Source: Streptomyces hyderabadensis (GTDB lineage Bacteria > Actinomycetota > Actinomycetes > Streptomycetales > Streptomycetaceae). Taken from it: 64,000 nt of DNA. The notes under the pieces were generated by a model that was not told where the DNA came from, made no database searches, and was given only the letters and a program-made list of their open reading frames with translations. Shown one piece after another: positions 26,434 to 35,536 of this stretch. Within the stretch, counting starts at the first letter, position 1; each line of letters starts with the position of its first letter. The position numbers and the translations under genes were made by a program. The stretch covers positions 1 through 64,000 of the forward strand of contig NZ_JAIOJZ010000042.1 of the NCBI RefSeq assembly GCF_020404845.1, written 5' to 3'.

Positions 26434-26475
26434 CGCGTGGTCCGCGCCGGAGGACGAACCGGCGCGGACCACGCG
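26434..26475. terminator. Strong bidirectional terminator hairpin
   Basis: CGCGTGGTCCGCGCCGG (26434-26450) pairs perfectly over 17 bp with 26459-26475 around an 8-base loop. It sits between the converging membrane-protein and molybdenum-enzyme genes. Confidence 0.85.
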
Positions 26476-26483
26476 GTTTGCCG

Positions 26484-28613
26484 TCAGACGCCCAGCATGC
26501 CCGCGGGATGCTCGTGGGCGAGCAGGGCGGTGAGCACCCGGTCCGGAGTGAGGGGCAGTTCGCGGAAGCGGATGCCGGTGGCGTGGTGGACGGCGTTGCC
26601 CACGGCGGCCGCCGAGCCCACGATCCCGATCTCACCGATCCCCTTGCTGCCCATGGGGTTGAGGTGCTCGTCCTCCTCGTCGACCCAGTGCGCCTCGACG
26701 TCCGTGACGTCCGCGTGCGCGGGCACGTGGTAGGAGGCCAGATCGCGCTCGACGAAGTCGCCGAACTCCGGGTCCACCGTGCTGTCCTCGGTCAGCGCCA
26801 TGCCCAGGCCCATCGTCATGCCCCCGATGAACTGGGAGCGGGCCGTACGCGCGTTGAGGATGCGCCCCGCGGCGAAGACACCCAGCAGCCGCGTCACCCG
26901 CACCTCGCCGGAGACGGTGTCCACGGTCACCTCGGCGAAGTGGGCGCCGAACGCGTGCCGGGCGAAGGGGCTCTCCGCGTCCGCCGTCCCGGAGGTGTCG
27001 GCCTCGGCCGCCACCCCCTCCGGCGGCAGCGGTCCCGCGTGCTCCGCGAGCCGCCCGGCCAGCCGGACGCAGGCCTCGTGGACGGCCGACCCCCAGGACG
27101 CGGTGCCCGAGGAACCCCCGGCCATCGGGGCGAATCCGATACCGCTGTCGGCGACTTCGACCCGCACCCGGTCCAGCGGGGCGCCGAGGGCGTCGGCCGC
27201 GATCTGCGCGAGCACCGTCCGGGCACCCGTGCCGATGTCGGTCGCGTTGACCCGCACCAGGAACCCGCCGTCGGGCAGGGCGCGTGCGGAGGCCACGCAC
27301 GGGGAGACCAGCACCGGGTAGGTGGCCGAGGCCACCCCGCTGCCGATCAGCAGGGGCCCCGCCGCCCGGGAACGGGGCCGGGGATCGCGGCCCTCCCAGC
27401 CGAAGCGCCGGGCGCCCTCGCGCAGACACTCCACCAGGTGCCTGCTGCTGAAGGGCCGTCCGCTGTCCGGCTCGCTCCCCGGTTCGTTGCGGATCCTCAG
27501 CTCCACCGGGTCGACGCCGAGTTCGCAGGCCAGCTCGTCCATCGCGGACTCCAGGGCGTACATGCCGGGACACTCGCCGGGGGCCCGCATCCAGGAGGGC
27601 GTGGGAACGTCCAGCGCCGCCACGCGGTGGACCGTACGCAGGGCGGGAGCGGCGTACATGACCCGGGCGGGGACCGCCGCCTGCTCCACGAACTCCTTCA
27701 CCCGCGAGGTGTGGGTCGTCACCTCGTGCACCAGCGAGGTGAGCCGTCCGCCGCCGTCCGCGCCGAGGCGCAGCCGGTGCAGGGTCGGCGCGCGGTGCCC
27801 GACGACGGCGGGCAGGTAGCGGCGCGGCAGCGCGACGGTCACCTGCCGGCCCGTCTCCCGTGCCGCCATCACCGCGAGCACCACCTCGGGGCGCGGTGTG
27901 CCCTTCGAGCCGAACCCGCCGCCCACGTGCTCGGCGCGCACCGTGATCCGGTCCTCGGGCAGCTCGAACAGGCGTGCCAGCTCCTTCCGCACCGCCGTGG
28001 TGCCCTGGCTGGAGCAGTGCACGAAGAGCCGGTCGCCGTCCCAGTGCGCCGTGCTGGCGTGCGGCTCCATCGGGTGGTTGTGCAGCGGCGGCACCCGGTA
28101 CTCGACGTCCACCCGCGTCTCGGAGTCCGCGAAGGCGCCGTCCGGGTCGCCCTGGTCGGTGACGGCCGGGAAGCCCCCGTTGGCCGAGTCGGGGATGTAC
28201 GCCCCGGAGTGCGCGGCGGTCAGCGTCACGTCGTGCGGCTCGGTCCGGTAGCCGATCCGGACGGCGGCGGCACCGGCGCGGGCCGCCTCCAGCGTCTCGG
28301 CCACCACCACGCCCACGAACCAGCCCCGGTGCGGGACGTGCGGGCTCTGGAGCACGGCCAGCGTCGGATCGTCCGGGGCGCCGAGCCGGGGCGCGTTCTC
28401 GTGCGTGAGCACCGCGAGGACGCCGGGCAGCGCCAGCGCCGGCCCGGCGTCGACGCCCGTCACCCGGCCCCGTACGACCGTGGCGGGGATCGGCCAGGCC
28501 TGGGCGCGGCCCGGCGCCGGGTACTCGGCGGCGTACCGGGCGGTGCCGGTGACCTTCTCCCGCCCCTCCCGGCGCTCGACGGGAGCGCCCAGGACGGCAT
28601 CGGTGGCGGTCAT
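26484..28613 (-). CDS. Molybdenum hydroxylase, large (molybdopterin) subunit, PaoC/YagR-like
   Basis: A 709-residue xanthine dehydrogenase-family large subunit. Motifs include HVGGGFGSKG, MRAPGECPGMYALESAMDEL, GGSSGTASWGSAVHEA and NPMGSKGIGEIG, whose Glu661 is the catalytic base. With the FAD and 2Fe-2S subunits it would oxidise an aldehyde or heterocycle by adding water-derived oxygen; PaoABC of E. coli, an aldehyde detoxifier, is the best match in subunit design. The ATG follows GAGGAGGA. It is last in a three-gene operon (2Fe-2S, FAD, Mo). Confidence 0.9.
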   Translation of the reverse strand: MTATDAVLGAPVERREGREKVTGTARYAAEYPAPGRAQAWPIPATVVRGRVTGVDAGPALALPGVLAVLTHENAPRLGAPDDPTLAVLQSPHVPHRGWFVGVVVAETLEAARAGAAAVRIGYRTEPHDVTLTAAHSGAYIPDSANGGFPAVTDQGDPDGAFADSETRVDVEYRVPPLHNHPMEPHASTAHWDGDRLFVHCSSQGTTAVRKELARLFELPEDRITVRAEHVGGGFGSKGTPRPEVVLAVMAARETGRQVTVALPRRYLPAVVGHRAPTLHRLRLGADGGGRLTSLVHEVTTHTSRVKEFVEQAAVPARVMYAAPALRTVHRVAALDVPTPSWMRAPGECPGMYALESAMDELACELGVDPVELRIRNEPGSEPDSGRPFSSRHLVECLREGARRFGWEGRDPRPRSRAAGPLLIGSGVASATYPVLVSPCVASARALPDGGFLVRVNATDIGTGARTVLAQIAADALGAPLDRVRVEVADSGIGFAPMAGGSSGTASWGSAVHEACVRLAGRLAEHAGPLPPEGVAAEADTSGTADAESPFARHAFGAHFAEVTVDTVSGEVRVTRLLGVFAAGRILNARTARSQFIGGMTMGLGMALTEDSTVDPEFGDFVERDLASYHVPAHADVTDVEAHWVDEEDEHLNPMGSKGIGEIGIVGSAAAVGNAVHHATGIRFRELPLTPDRVLTALLAHEHPAGMLGV

Positions 28614-28652
28614 GGAGTCCTCCTCGTGGACGCCTCGGTGGTCAGGTCGTCG

Positions 28653-29645
28653 TCAGGGCGTGGCGGGCGGGGCGAGCCGGCCCAGCACGTCCAGGGCCAG
28701 CCGGCGGGCCAGCGGCACCTTGTAGGCGTTGTCGCGCAGCGGTTCGGCCGCGGCCAGCTCCAGGTCGACGGCGTACTCGAAGGCCGCCGCCGTGGGCGCC
28801 GCGCCCACCAGCGCGTCCTCGGCCCGCCGCGCCCGCCAGGGCCGGTGCGCCAGCGCCCCGAAGGCGATCCCGGCCCGCTCCACCACCCCGTCCGCGAGCT
28901 GCAGCACGACGGCGACGGAGGCCAGCGCGAAGGCGTACGACGCCCGGTCGCGGGCCTTGCGGTACGCCGAGGGCAGCCCGGCCGTGGCCGCGGGCAGGAC
29001 CACGCCGGTGATCAGCTCGCCGGGGTGGATCTCGGTGTCCCGCTCCGGGTGCAGCCCGGGCAGCCGGTGGAAGTCGGCGGCGGGCACGCTGCGGGTGCCC
29101 TCGGGGCCGTGCAGCTCCACGCGCGCGTCGAGGGCGGCCAGCGCCACCGCCATGTCCGAGGGGTGGGTGGCGATGCACTGGTCGGAGTGGCCGAGCACCG
29201 CATGGTCGCGGTGCACGCCCTCCAGCGCGCCGCAGCCGCTGCCGGGCTCCCGCTTGTTGCAGGGCTTGGACACGTCCTGGAAGTAGGGACAGCGGGTGCG
29301 CTGCAGCAGGTTGCCGCCGGTGGTGGCGGCGTTGCGCAACTGCCCGGACGCACCGGCCAGCAGCGCCTGGGAGAGCGCGGGATAACGGTCGCGCACCGCG
29401 GGATGGGCCGCCAGGTCGCTGTTGCGGACCATCGCGCCAACCCGCAGCGCGCCGTCCGGCAGCTCCTCCACGGTGTCCAGCGGCAGCCGGGTGACGTCGA
29501 CGAGGGCGGCGGGCGTCTCCACGCCGAGCTTCATCAGGTCGACGAGGTTGGTACCGCCGCCGAGGTAGCGGGCGCCGGGGTGGTCCGCGAAGGCCTCGGT
29601 GGCCTCCTCGACGCTGCCGGCGCGTACGTAGGCGAAGGGCTTCAC
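28653..29645 (-). CDS. Molybdenum hydroxylase FAD-binding subunit, PaoB/YagS-like
   Basis: A 330-residue FAD subunit: YLGGGTNLVDLMKLGVETP and ATTGGNLLQRTRCPYFQD bind FAD. The insertion with cysteines at CPYF, KPCNK, GSGCGALEG and SDQCIATHPSD is the extra 4Fe-4S loop known in PaoB-type subunits. The GTG at 29645 overlaps the stop of the 2Fe-2S gene (29642), a coupled pair. Electrons pass from the Mo subunit through 2Fe-2S clusters to this flavin. Confidence 0.9.
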   Translation of the reverse strand: MKPFAYVRAGSVEEATEAFADHPGARYLGGGTNLVDLMKLGVETPAALVDVTRLPLDTVEELPDGALRVGAMVRNSDLAAHPAVRDRYPALSQALLAGASGQLRNAATTGGNLLQRTRCPYFQDVSKPCNKREPGSGCGALEGVHRDHAVLGHSDQCIATHPSDMAVALAALDARVELHGPEGTRSVPAADFHRLPGLHPERDTEIHPGELITGVVLPAATAGLPSAYRKARDRASYAFALASVAVVLQLADGVVERAGIAFGALAHRPWRARRAEDALVGAAPTAAAFEYAVDLELAAAEPLRDNAYKVPLARRLALDVLGRLAPPATP

Positions 29646-30205
29646 GGGATCACGTCCTCGACCGCGTCGGCGATGCGCGGATAGGCACCGCACCGGCACA
29701 GGTTGCCGCTCAGCCGCTCCCGGATCTCCTCGCGGCCCAGCGCGACCGGTTCCCCGGAGGGCGTCGCCGGGTCGGTGACGTGGGAGGGGTGCCCGGCCGC
29801 GGCCTCGGCGAGGGCGCCGAGGGCGGAGCAGATCTGGCCCGGGGTGCAGTAACCGCACTGGAAGGCGTCGCGGTCCAGGAAGGCGCGCTGCAGCGGGTGC
29901 AGTTCCTCGCCGTCCCCGGCGAGCCCCTCGACGGTGGTGACCTCGCAGCCGTCGAGGGCGACCGCGAACAGCAGGCAGCTGTTGACGCGCCGCCCGTCGA
30001 CCAGGACCGTGCAGGCGCCGCACTGGCCGTGGTCGCAGCCCTTCTTGGCGCCGGCGAGATCGAGGTCCTCCCGCAGCAGGTCCAGCAGGACGCGGCGGTG
30101 GTCGACGGTGAGGGTGTGCGGTTTGCCGTTGACGCGGAGCGTGGTCTGCGAACGGGAGGACTCCGGTGGGCGGGAAGCGGGGGCGCTGTCGTGCTGGCTG
30201 TCCAT
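29642..30205 (-). CDS. Molybdenum hydroxylase 2Fe-2S subunit, PaoA/YagT-like
   Basis: A 187-residue subunit with a plant-type ferredoxin domain (GCDHGQCGACTVLVDGRRVN, then SCLL) and a C-terminal helical domain carrying the second cluster (CGYCTPGQICSA and LCRCGAYPRI). The ATG at 30205 is preferred for its GGAAGG site and usual family length; a longer frame reaches 30292. Unlike E. coli PaoA, no Tat signal is present, so the enzyme is probably cytoplasmic. Confidence 0.88.
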   Translation of the reverse strand: MDSQHDSAPASRPPESSRSQTTLRVNGKPHTLTVDHRRVLLDLLREDLDLAGAKKGCDHGQCGACTVLVDGRRVNSCLLFAVALDGCEVTTVEGLAGDGEELHPLQRAFLDRDAFQCGYCTPGQICSALGALAEAAAGHPSHVTDPATPSGEPVALGREEIRERLSGNLCRCGAYPRIADAVEDVIP

Positions 30206-30320
30206 GGCGTCGATGACCTTCCGGGACGGGCCGTGCTCCTGTGCCGTCCGCGTATCCACCTCGCGCCGGATGACACGTGAGGGTGCCCTCACCCGGCGGC
30301 GCCCCGGCGGCGACCGGTCG

Positions 30321-31481
30321 TCAGTCGTCGGTCGCCGCGGTCCCGGGAGGCTCCGAGGTGTCCCGGGCGGTGGCGTCCGGGCGCGGCGTCCGGCCGGAGC
30401 CCCTGAACCGCTCCAGGGTGCGGGTCAGGCCCCGCAGGGGAGAGGGCGACGGCGTCCGGGACGGGGCGGGACCGGCCGGTGCGGCCCCGGCGGAGTCCCG
30501 GTACACGGCAAGGGCCTCGGCCGCGCGTTCCGCCGCCTCCCGGTACAGGTCGCGGGACTGGGTCATGGCCTCCAGCGCCTCGGCGTACATCTTCACCAGC
30601 TTGCGCTCGCGCTCCAGCTCCTCCTCCAGCGTCAGCAGCCGCCAGTCCTCCCGCAGCGAGCCGAGGGCCGCCACCGCGTCGTCGGGCAGCGGCCTGGGCA
30701 GCGCCGCGAAGGACGTCACCGCGGCGATCAGCTCGGCGGGCTCGGAGCCGTCCAGGTAGACGGTGCGCACGGAGAAGTCACCGGCGGCGTAGTCGGCCGG
30801 GGCCGGAGTACCGGGCAGCACCACGGCGCCGCCGCGCGGCACCTGCACCCCGAAGTCCTCCAGGGCCCAGTTCACCACCCGCAACTGCTGCGGTGCGGCG
30901 CGGTGCTCGACCACCCGGTGCCGCAGCCCCGGCGGCAGCCGCTGCGCCAGCGGCACCCGGCCGCGGTGGTCCGGGGTCATGGCCTCGTGCACGACGACGT
31001 GGATGTTCCAGGAGCTGCGCCCCGCCTCCTTGAGCAGCCTGCGCACGGCCTTGTCGTCGTCCGGCAGGGTGTTGAGGCCCCGCAGGCGCAGGCCGGTGGC
31101 GGCGTCCCGGTCCCAGGTGACGTCCGGGTCGTCGGGCCAGAACACGGTGGCGGGCGAGGGCCAGCCGAGGTCCCAGGCCTCCTCGGCCTCCGCGAGCAGC
31201 GTCCAGTCCTGCCCGCCCGCCGAGGCGGGCTCCAGGATCAGCCGGGCCCGCACGGTCACGGCGCCGGGGGCCTTCCAGCGCGCCTCGAAGATCCGGTCGG
31301 CGACGGCGCCGTCGGGCGCGGGCTCGTCGGGCGGCTCCAGGAAGTCGTCGACGACGTGGTCGTCCTTGAGCCGCTGCAGCCGGTGCCGGACGGTGTCCTC
31401 GGCCGCGGAGCCGACATGGCGGCCGCGAGCGGCCCACAGCGTGGGCGGATGCGTGGGGCGGGCGGTGGGAGAGGTCGGCAT
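30321..31481 (-). CDS. Hypothetical protein with coiled coil and disordered tail
   Basis: A 386-residue soluble protein of unknown family. The first 30 residues are Thr/Pro-rich; residues 45-270 look like a folded alpha/beta region (DRIFEARWKAPGAVTVRARL, WPDDPDVTWDRDAATG, RSSWNIHVVVHEAMTPDHRG). Residues about 275-335 are a charged helix suitable for a coiled coil (EEELERERKLVKMYAEALEA), and the last 45 are Pro/Arg/Ser-rich and disordered. ATG 31481 is the best start. It is divergent from the SDR gene. Confidence 0.6.
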   Translation of the reverse strand: MPTSPTARPTHPPTLWAARGRHVGSAAEDTVRHRLQRLKDDHVVDDFLEPPDEPAPDGAVADRIFEARWKAPGAVTVRARLILEPASAGGQDWTLLAEAEEAWDLGWPSPATVFWPDDPDVTWDRDAATGLRLRGLNTLPDDDKAVRRLLKEAGRSSWNIHVVVHEAMTPDHRGRVPLAQRLPPGLRHRVVEHRAAPQQLRVVNWALEDFGVQVPRGGAVVLPGTPAPADYAAGDFSVRTVYLDGSEPAELIAAVTSFAALPRPLPDDAVAALGSLREDWRLLTLEEELERERKLVKMYAEALEAMTQSRDLYREAAERAAEALAVYRDSAGAAPAGPAPSRTPSPSPLRGLTRTLERFRGSGRTPRPDATARDTSEPPGTAATDD

Positions 31482-31676
31482 GGGTCCATCGGGCAGCAGG
31501 GGCACGGACGTAGGCAAGTATCGTCGCCGCAGGTCAACCGAGAGCACCGGGGGGTCCGCCGACCGGGCGTGCCGCGGCGCGGCGCACGGTGCGGCCGGCC
31601 GGGGCGCGGGTGCGACGTGGGCGAGGGTGGGCAGGAGCAACCCGACCGACCGTACGGCACGACAAGGAGCGACCTG

Positions 31677-32471
31677 ATGAACCTCGACCTCGGCGGACGC
31701 ACCGCACTGGTGACGGGCTCCTCACAGGGCATCGGCGCGGCGATCGCCGCCGGGCTGGCCCGGGCCGGCGCCACCGTCGGCGTCAACGGGCGCGACGCCG
31801 GCCGCCTGGCGGAGAGCGTCGAGAGGCTGCGGACCGAGGTGCCGGACGGCACGTTCCTGCCGGTCGCGGCCGACCTCGGCACCGAGGAGGGCGCCGAGCG
31901 GGCCCTGGCGGCGCTGCCCGACGTGGACGTCCTCGTGAACAACCTCGGCGTCTTCGGCGCCGCGCCCGCGCTGGAGATCAGCGACGCCGAGTGGCGCCGC
32001 TACTTCGAGATCAACGTCCTCGCGGGCGTCAGGCTGACGCGCGCCCATCTCCCCCGGATGAGGGACCGCGGCTGGGGCCGGGTGCTGTACATCGCGAGTG
32101 ACTCGGCCGTCGTGATCCCGGCCGAGATGATCCACTACGGAGTCTCCAAGACGGCCCTGCTCGGCGTCGGCCGCGGCTTCGCCAAGGAGGCCGCGGGCAG
32201 CGGCGTCACGGTGAACTGCGTCATCGCCGGGCCCACCCACACCGAGGGCGTCGAGGACTTCGTGTACCAGCTGGTCGACCGCGACCTGCCCTGGGACGAG
32301 GCACAGCGGGTCTTCATGCGCGAACACCGCCCGCAGTCCCTGCTCCAGCGGCTCATCGAGCCGGAGGAGATCGCCAACCTGGTGGTGTACCTCAGCTCCC
32401 CGCTCGCCTCGGCCACCACCGGCGCGGCCGTCCGGGTCGACGGCGGATACGTCGACTCGATCCTGCCGTAG
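31677..32471 (+). CDS. Short-chain dehydrogenase/reductase (SDR)
   Basis: A 264-residue classical SDR: cofactor motif TGSSQGIG at 14-21, NNLG near 84, and catalytic Ser-Tyr-Lys in IASDSAVVIPAEMIHYGVSK. The sequence fits FabG-like 3-oxoacyl or secondary-alcohol dehydrogenases, but the C-terminal part has an extra 20 residues (VEDFVYQLVDRDLPWDEAQR) seen in SDRs of unknown substrate. ATG 31677 follows AAGGAG. It stands alone, 11 bases from the convergent YihY gene. Confidence 0.88.
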   Translation: MNLDLGGRTALVTGSSQGIGAAIAAGLARAGATVGVNGRDAGRLAESVERLRTEVPDGTFLPVAADLGTEEGAERALAALPDVDVLVNNLGVFGAAPALEISDAEWRRYFEINVLAGVRLTRAHLPRMRDRGWGRVLYIASDSAVVIPAEMIHYGVSKTALLGVGRGFAKEAAGSGVTVNCVIAGPTHTEGVEDFVYQLVDRDLPWDEAQRVFMREHRPQSLLQRLIEPEEIANLVVYLSSPLASATTGAAVRVDGGYVDSILP

Positions 32472-32482
32472 CGCCACCGCCC

Positions 32483-33541
32483 TCAGTCGTCCTCGGCCGC
32501 GCGGCGCCGGTCCGCCTCGTTCCAGGCCCGGGTGTCGCGCGGTTCGACGTACGGCTCCTCCTCGGGCGGGTGGCCGCCGTCGATGACCCGCTGCCGGGCC
32601 AGCTCCGCGTCGAACTCCAGGCCGAGGAGAATGGCCAGGTTCGTCACCCAGAGCCACACGAGGAAGATGATGACGCCGGCCAGGGTGCCGTACGTCTTGT
32701 TGTACGAGCCGAAATTGGCCACGTAGAAGGCGAACCCCGCGGAGGCCAGCAGCCAGATCAGCAGCGCGACCAGACTGCCCGGGGAGACCCACTTGAAGCC
32801 CTTGACCCGGGCGTTCGGCGCGGCCCAGTACAGGATCGCGATCATGAAGGTGACGAGCAGGACCAGCACCGGCCACTTGGCGATCGACCACACGGTCAGC
32901 GCGGTGTCGCCGACACCGAGCGCGGTGCCCGCCTGCCTGGCCAGGCTTCCGGTGAACACCACGATGAGCGCGCTGACCACCGCGAGCACGAGCAGCACCA
33001 CGGTCAGGGCCACCCGCAGCGGCAGCACCTTCCACACCGGGCGCCCCTCGGGCATGTCGTAGACCGCGTTGGCGGCGCGGATGAACGCGGCCACGTAGCC
33101 GGACGCCGACCAGACGGCGCCCAGCAGACCGACCACCGCCAGCACGGAGCCCAGGCCCGCCTTGGCCTGCAGTTGCTCCACGGCGTTCGTGATCACGTCC
33201 CGCGCCGAACCGGGCGCGAGCTTCTGCACGTTGTCCAGGACCTCCTGGGTGGCGGACTCGCCGGCGATGCCGAGCAGCGAGACCAGCACCAGCAGGGCCG
33301 GGAACAGGGACAGGATGCCGTAGTAGGTCAGGGCGGCCGCCCGGTCGGTCAGCTCGTCGTCCTTGAACTCGGCGAGCACCCGCCGGGACAGCGCGGACCA
33401 CGAACGGCCGGGCAGTTCGGTGGGGGAGTCGGGCGCCGAGTGCTCGGTGGCGGCGTCGGGACCGTAGTCCGCGTCCGCCCGCCCGTCGGCCGGCGCGTCC
33501 TTCGTGTGCTTCCCGCTGCGGGGGAGGTGGAGTCGGGCCAT
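32483..33541 (-). CDS. YihY/BrkB-family inner membrane protein
   Basis: A 352-residue protein with six membrane helices. The family pattern RAAALTYYGILSLFPALLVL opens the membrane part at about 70, WSASGYVAAFIRAANAVYDM lies near 150, and YNKTYGTLAGVIIFLVWLWV near 290. The ends are hydrophilic and charged. The family was once called RNase BN but is not a nuclease; BrkB is linked to complement resistance in Bordetella and its general role is unknown. The start at 33541 is tentative, since its ribosome site is weak. Confidence 0.82.
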   Translation of the reverse strand: MARLHLPRSGKHTKDAPADGRADADYGPDAATEHSAPDSPTELPGRSWSALSRRVLAEFKDDELTDRAAALTYYGILSLFPALLVLVSLLGIAGESATQEVLDNVQKLAPGSARDVITNAVEQLQAKAGLGSVLAVVGLLGAVWSASGYVAAFIRAANAVYDMPEGRPVWKVLPLRVALTVVLLVLAVVSALIVVFTGSLARQAGTALGVGDTALTVWSIAKWPVLVLLVTFMIAILYWAAPNARVKGFKWVSPGSLVALLIWLLASAGFAFYVANFGSYNKTYGTLAGVIIFLVWLWVTNLAILLGLEFDAELARQRVIDGGHPPEEEPYVEPRDTRAWNEADRRRAAEDD

Positions 33542-33727
33542 GTCCTGCGGGTTGCCAGTCTCCGCGAGCGCACGCACCTCACCGGCCCGCAGTGGGCCGA
33601 ACACCGCAGTATGCCCGAGCGCGCGCACGTTCCTCTGGAAAATGCCAAAGCACTCACCGGATGCATGCACTTTCCGTAGTGTCGTCGTCACGTTCGCGGT
33701 ACTGCCGTGCAGGGGAGGGGATCCGGC

Positions 33728-34135
33728 GTGCCCGGAATCGACGAGAGTCTGCTGGAAGCCATGCGACTGCCGGGCGCGCGCGGCGCGTCCCTGGTCGACT
33801 GGATCAGCGGGCTCGCTCTCGGCGCCGTCGGCGAGGCGCCGGGCGGCGACTGGGAGGCGACGGCCGCGGAGACGGCGGAGCTGGGCCGGCACGTCGCCGA
33901 GAGCGGCTCCCTGGCGGCGGGCGGCCCGGCGGGCGGCGCCGTCGAGCCCGGGAAGGAACCCCCGGTGGAGGACCTGATCGCCACCACCGGCGACGCCTAC
34001 CACCTGCTCAGGTTCGTCAGCACCCCGTTCGACAGCACCGTCTTCCTCCATCTGTGGCTGGACCGCAACGACGGGAACCTCGCCCTGGCCCGCATCCGGC
34101 TGGCCGAGCTGGCGGACCGGCTGGTGCTCGGATGA
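33728..34135 (+). CDS. Roadblock/LC7-like small protein A
   Basis: A 135-residue protein, first of four in a same-strand cluster. It is a paralogue of the cluster's last gene (starts 35537): both have a helix, then LVD..SG.ALG, a helix, and ATTGDAYHLLRF / a closing strand LHLWLDRNDGNLALARIRL. This helix-strand pattern resembles the roadblock/MglB fold. GTG 33728 has GGGGAGGGG upstream. Its stop overlaps the next start (ATGA at 34132). The role is unknown; roadblock proteins usually regulate small GTPases or form scaffolds. Confidence 0.65.
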   Translation: MPGIDESLLEAMRLPGARGASLVDWISGLALGAVGEAPGGDWEATAAETAELGRHVAESGSLAAGGPAGGAVEPGKEPPVEDLIATTGDAYHLLRFVSTPFDSTVFLHLWLDRNDGNLALARIRLAELADRLVLG

Positions 34136-34917
34136 CCCGAGTGACGACCACCTGGGCCACGCACGGGACCACGTCCGACGCGCTCGGCGCCCTCGCGGCC
34201 GAAGGGGCGACCGGTGCCCTGTCGGGTGAGCGGGGCATCGTCTACCTGTCGGCGGGCCGTGTCGTGCACGTCGAGTCGGCCTTCACCCCCGACCTCGGCG
34301 CGCTGCTCACCCGCAGCGGCGCGGTCCCGCCGGACGGCTGGTGGGACGCGGTCGACCGGGGCGGCACCCAGCACCGGGTCGGCCACCGGCTCGTGGACAG
34401 CGGCAGGCTCGCCGCGGGCGCTCTGGAGGTCTGCCACCTGGGTGCGCTGTTCGACGCGGCGTACTTCGTCCTGGCCCACGACACCCGCGCGCGGCGCTTC
34501 CGGCCCGGCGCGGTGCACTGGCTCGGCCCGGTCCGTTCCGTCCCGGTGGACGTCGTCGTCCGCGAGTCCGGACGCCGACGCGAGCTGCTGGACCGGATCT
34601 GGCCCGACCCCGCCGTCGACACCCTCCCGCTGGCCCGGGTACCGGGCACGGACTCCGACGAGCTGCCCGGGCGGCGCGGCCGCACCCTGGCCCAGGTCGA
34701 CGGCGTACGCACCGCCGCGGAGATCGCGTCCGCGCTCGCCTGCCGCACCTATCACACCCTGGTCGAGCTGCGGCGCCTGGCCGCCGACGGACTCGTCCGT
34801 GCCGCGCCACCGGCCGCCCCGCCCCTGCCGCCCGGCCCAGAACCGCGTGCGGTCGCGTGGGACGACCCCGACACGGCCCTGCTGCGACGGCTGCGAGACG
34901 CCTTGGAGGCCCTGTGA
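34132..34917 (+). CDS. DUF4388-like protein with C-terminal winged helix
   Basis: A 261-residue protein. The N-terminal half (ALAAEGATGALSGERGIVYL, SAGRVVHVES, then ALLTRSG) resembles DUF4388/PATAN domains, which are bacterial signalling modules that sense or pair with other proteins. The C-terminus (TLAQVDGVRTAAEIASALAC, then RTYHTLVELRRLAADGLV) looks like a winged helix-turn-helix. The two ends together suggest a signal-controlled DNA- or protein-binding factor. It overlaps the first gene by 4 bases and is followed after 38 bases by the roadblock gene. Confidence 0.6.
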   Translation: MTRVTTTWATHGTTSDALGALAAEGATGALSGERGIVYLSAGRVVHVESAFTPDLGALLTRSGAVPPDGWWDAVDRGGTQHRVGHRLVDSGRLAAGALEVCHLGALFDAAYFVLAHDTRARRFRPGAVHWLGPVRSVPVDVVVRESGRRRELLDRIWPDPAVDTLPLARVPGTDSDELPGRRGRTLAQVDGVRTAAEIASALACRTYHTLVELRRLAADGLVRAAPPAAPPLPPGPEPRAVAWDDPDTALLRRLRDALEAL

Positions 34918-34955
34918 TCCGCGCGCGCCGCCGGCGCGACGAAAGGAGACTGCTC

Positions 34956-35480
34956 ATGGCCGTCGAGAGCGACGTCCTGGACGAACTGCACCGACTGCGC
35001 AACCGCGTGCCCCAGCTGACCGGGTCGCTCGCGGCGACCGTGGACGGACTCGTCCTCGCCCACGACGCGCCGGGCACCGAACCGGAGGGCCTCGCCGCGC
35101 TCACCGCGGCCGCCCTCGGCGTCGCGCACCGCATGGCCGAGGCCACCGCGCGCGGCGGCTTCCGCGAACTGCTGCTGCGCGGGGCCGACGGCTACGTCGC
35201 GACGTACGCCGCCGGTCCGGCCGCCGTGCTCACCCTGCTCGCCGACGGCCGGGTCAATGTGGGCCGGCTGCACCTGGAGGGGCGGCGCAGCGGCGCGCGG
35301 ATCGGGGAGCTGGTCGCCGCCGGCATCGGGTCGGAACGCGGCCGCGCCCCGGCCGCCGAGCCCGGTGCCGCGCTCCCCGCCCAGCCGGTCCGCCCGATCG
35401 GCACCCTGCCGGTGCGCACGCCCCAGCGGCCCGCACACCAGCCCGCTCCCGGGGCCGGCGGCCGCCACCGGCCGACCTGA
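34956..35480 (+). CDS. Roadblock/LC7-domain protein (MglB-like)
   Basis: A 174-residue protein whose first 115 residues form a roadblock/LC7 domain: ELHRLRNRVPQLTGSLAATV, DGLVLAHDAPG, HRMAEATARGGFRELLLRGA and YVATYAAGPAAVLTLLAD. The remaining 55 residues are Pro/Arg-rich and unstructured. Streptomyces conservons use such proteins (CvnB) with a kinase, a DUF742 protein and a GTPase; none of those three is next to it. ATG 34956 follows GAAAGGAGA. Confidence 0.78.
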   Translation: MAVESDVLDELHRLRNRVPQLTGSLAATVDGLVLAHDAPGTEPEGLAALTAAALGVAHRMAEATARGGFRELLLRGADGYVATYAAGPAAVLTLLADGRVNVGRLHLEGRRSGARIGELVAAGIGSERGRAPAAEPGAALPAQPVRPIGTLPVRTPQRPAHQPAPGAGGRHRPT

Positions 35481-35536
35481 TCCACCCCTCGCGTACCGAC
35501 CCTCGTGTACCGAACACGTCCGGAAAGGAAACCACC

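Noticed and set aside
26478..29684. Plus-strand open frame of 1068 codons
   Set aside because: It is antisense to the molybdenum enzyme genes, rich in Gly/Arg/His/Val, with no ribosome site or domain. High-G+C genes leave such shadows open.
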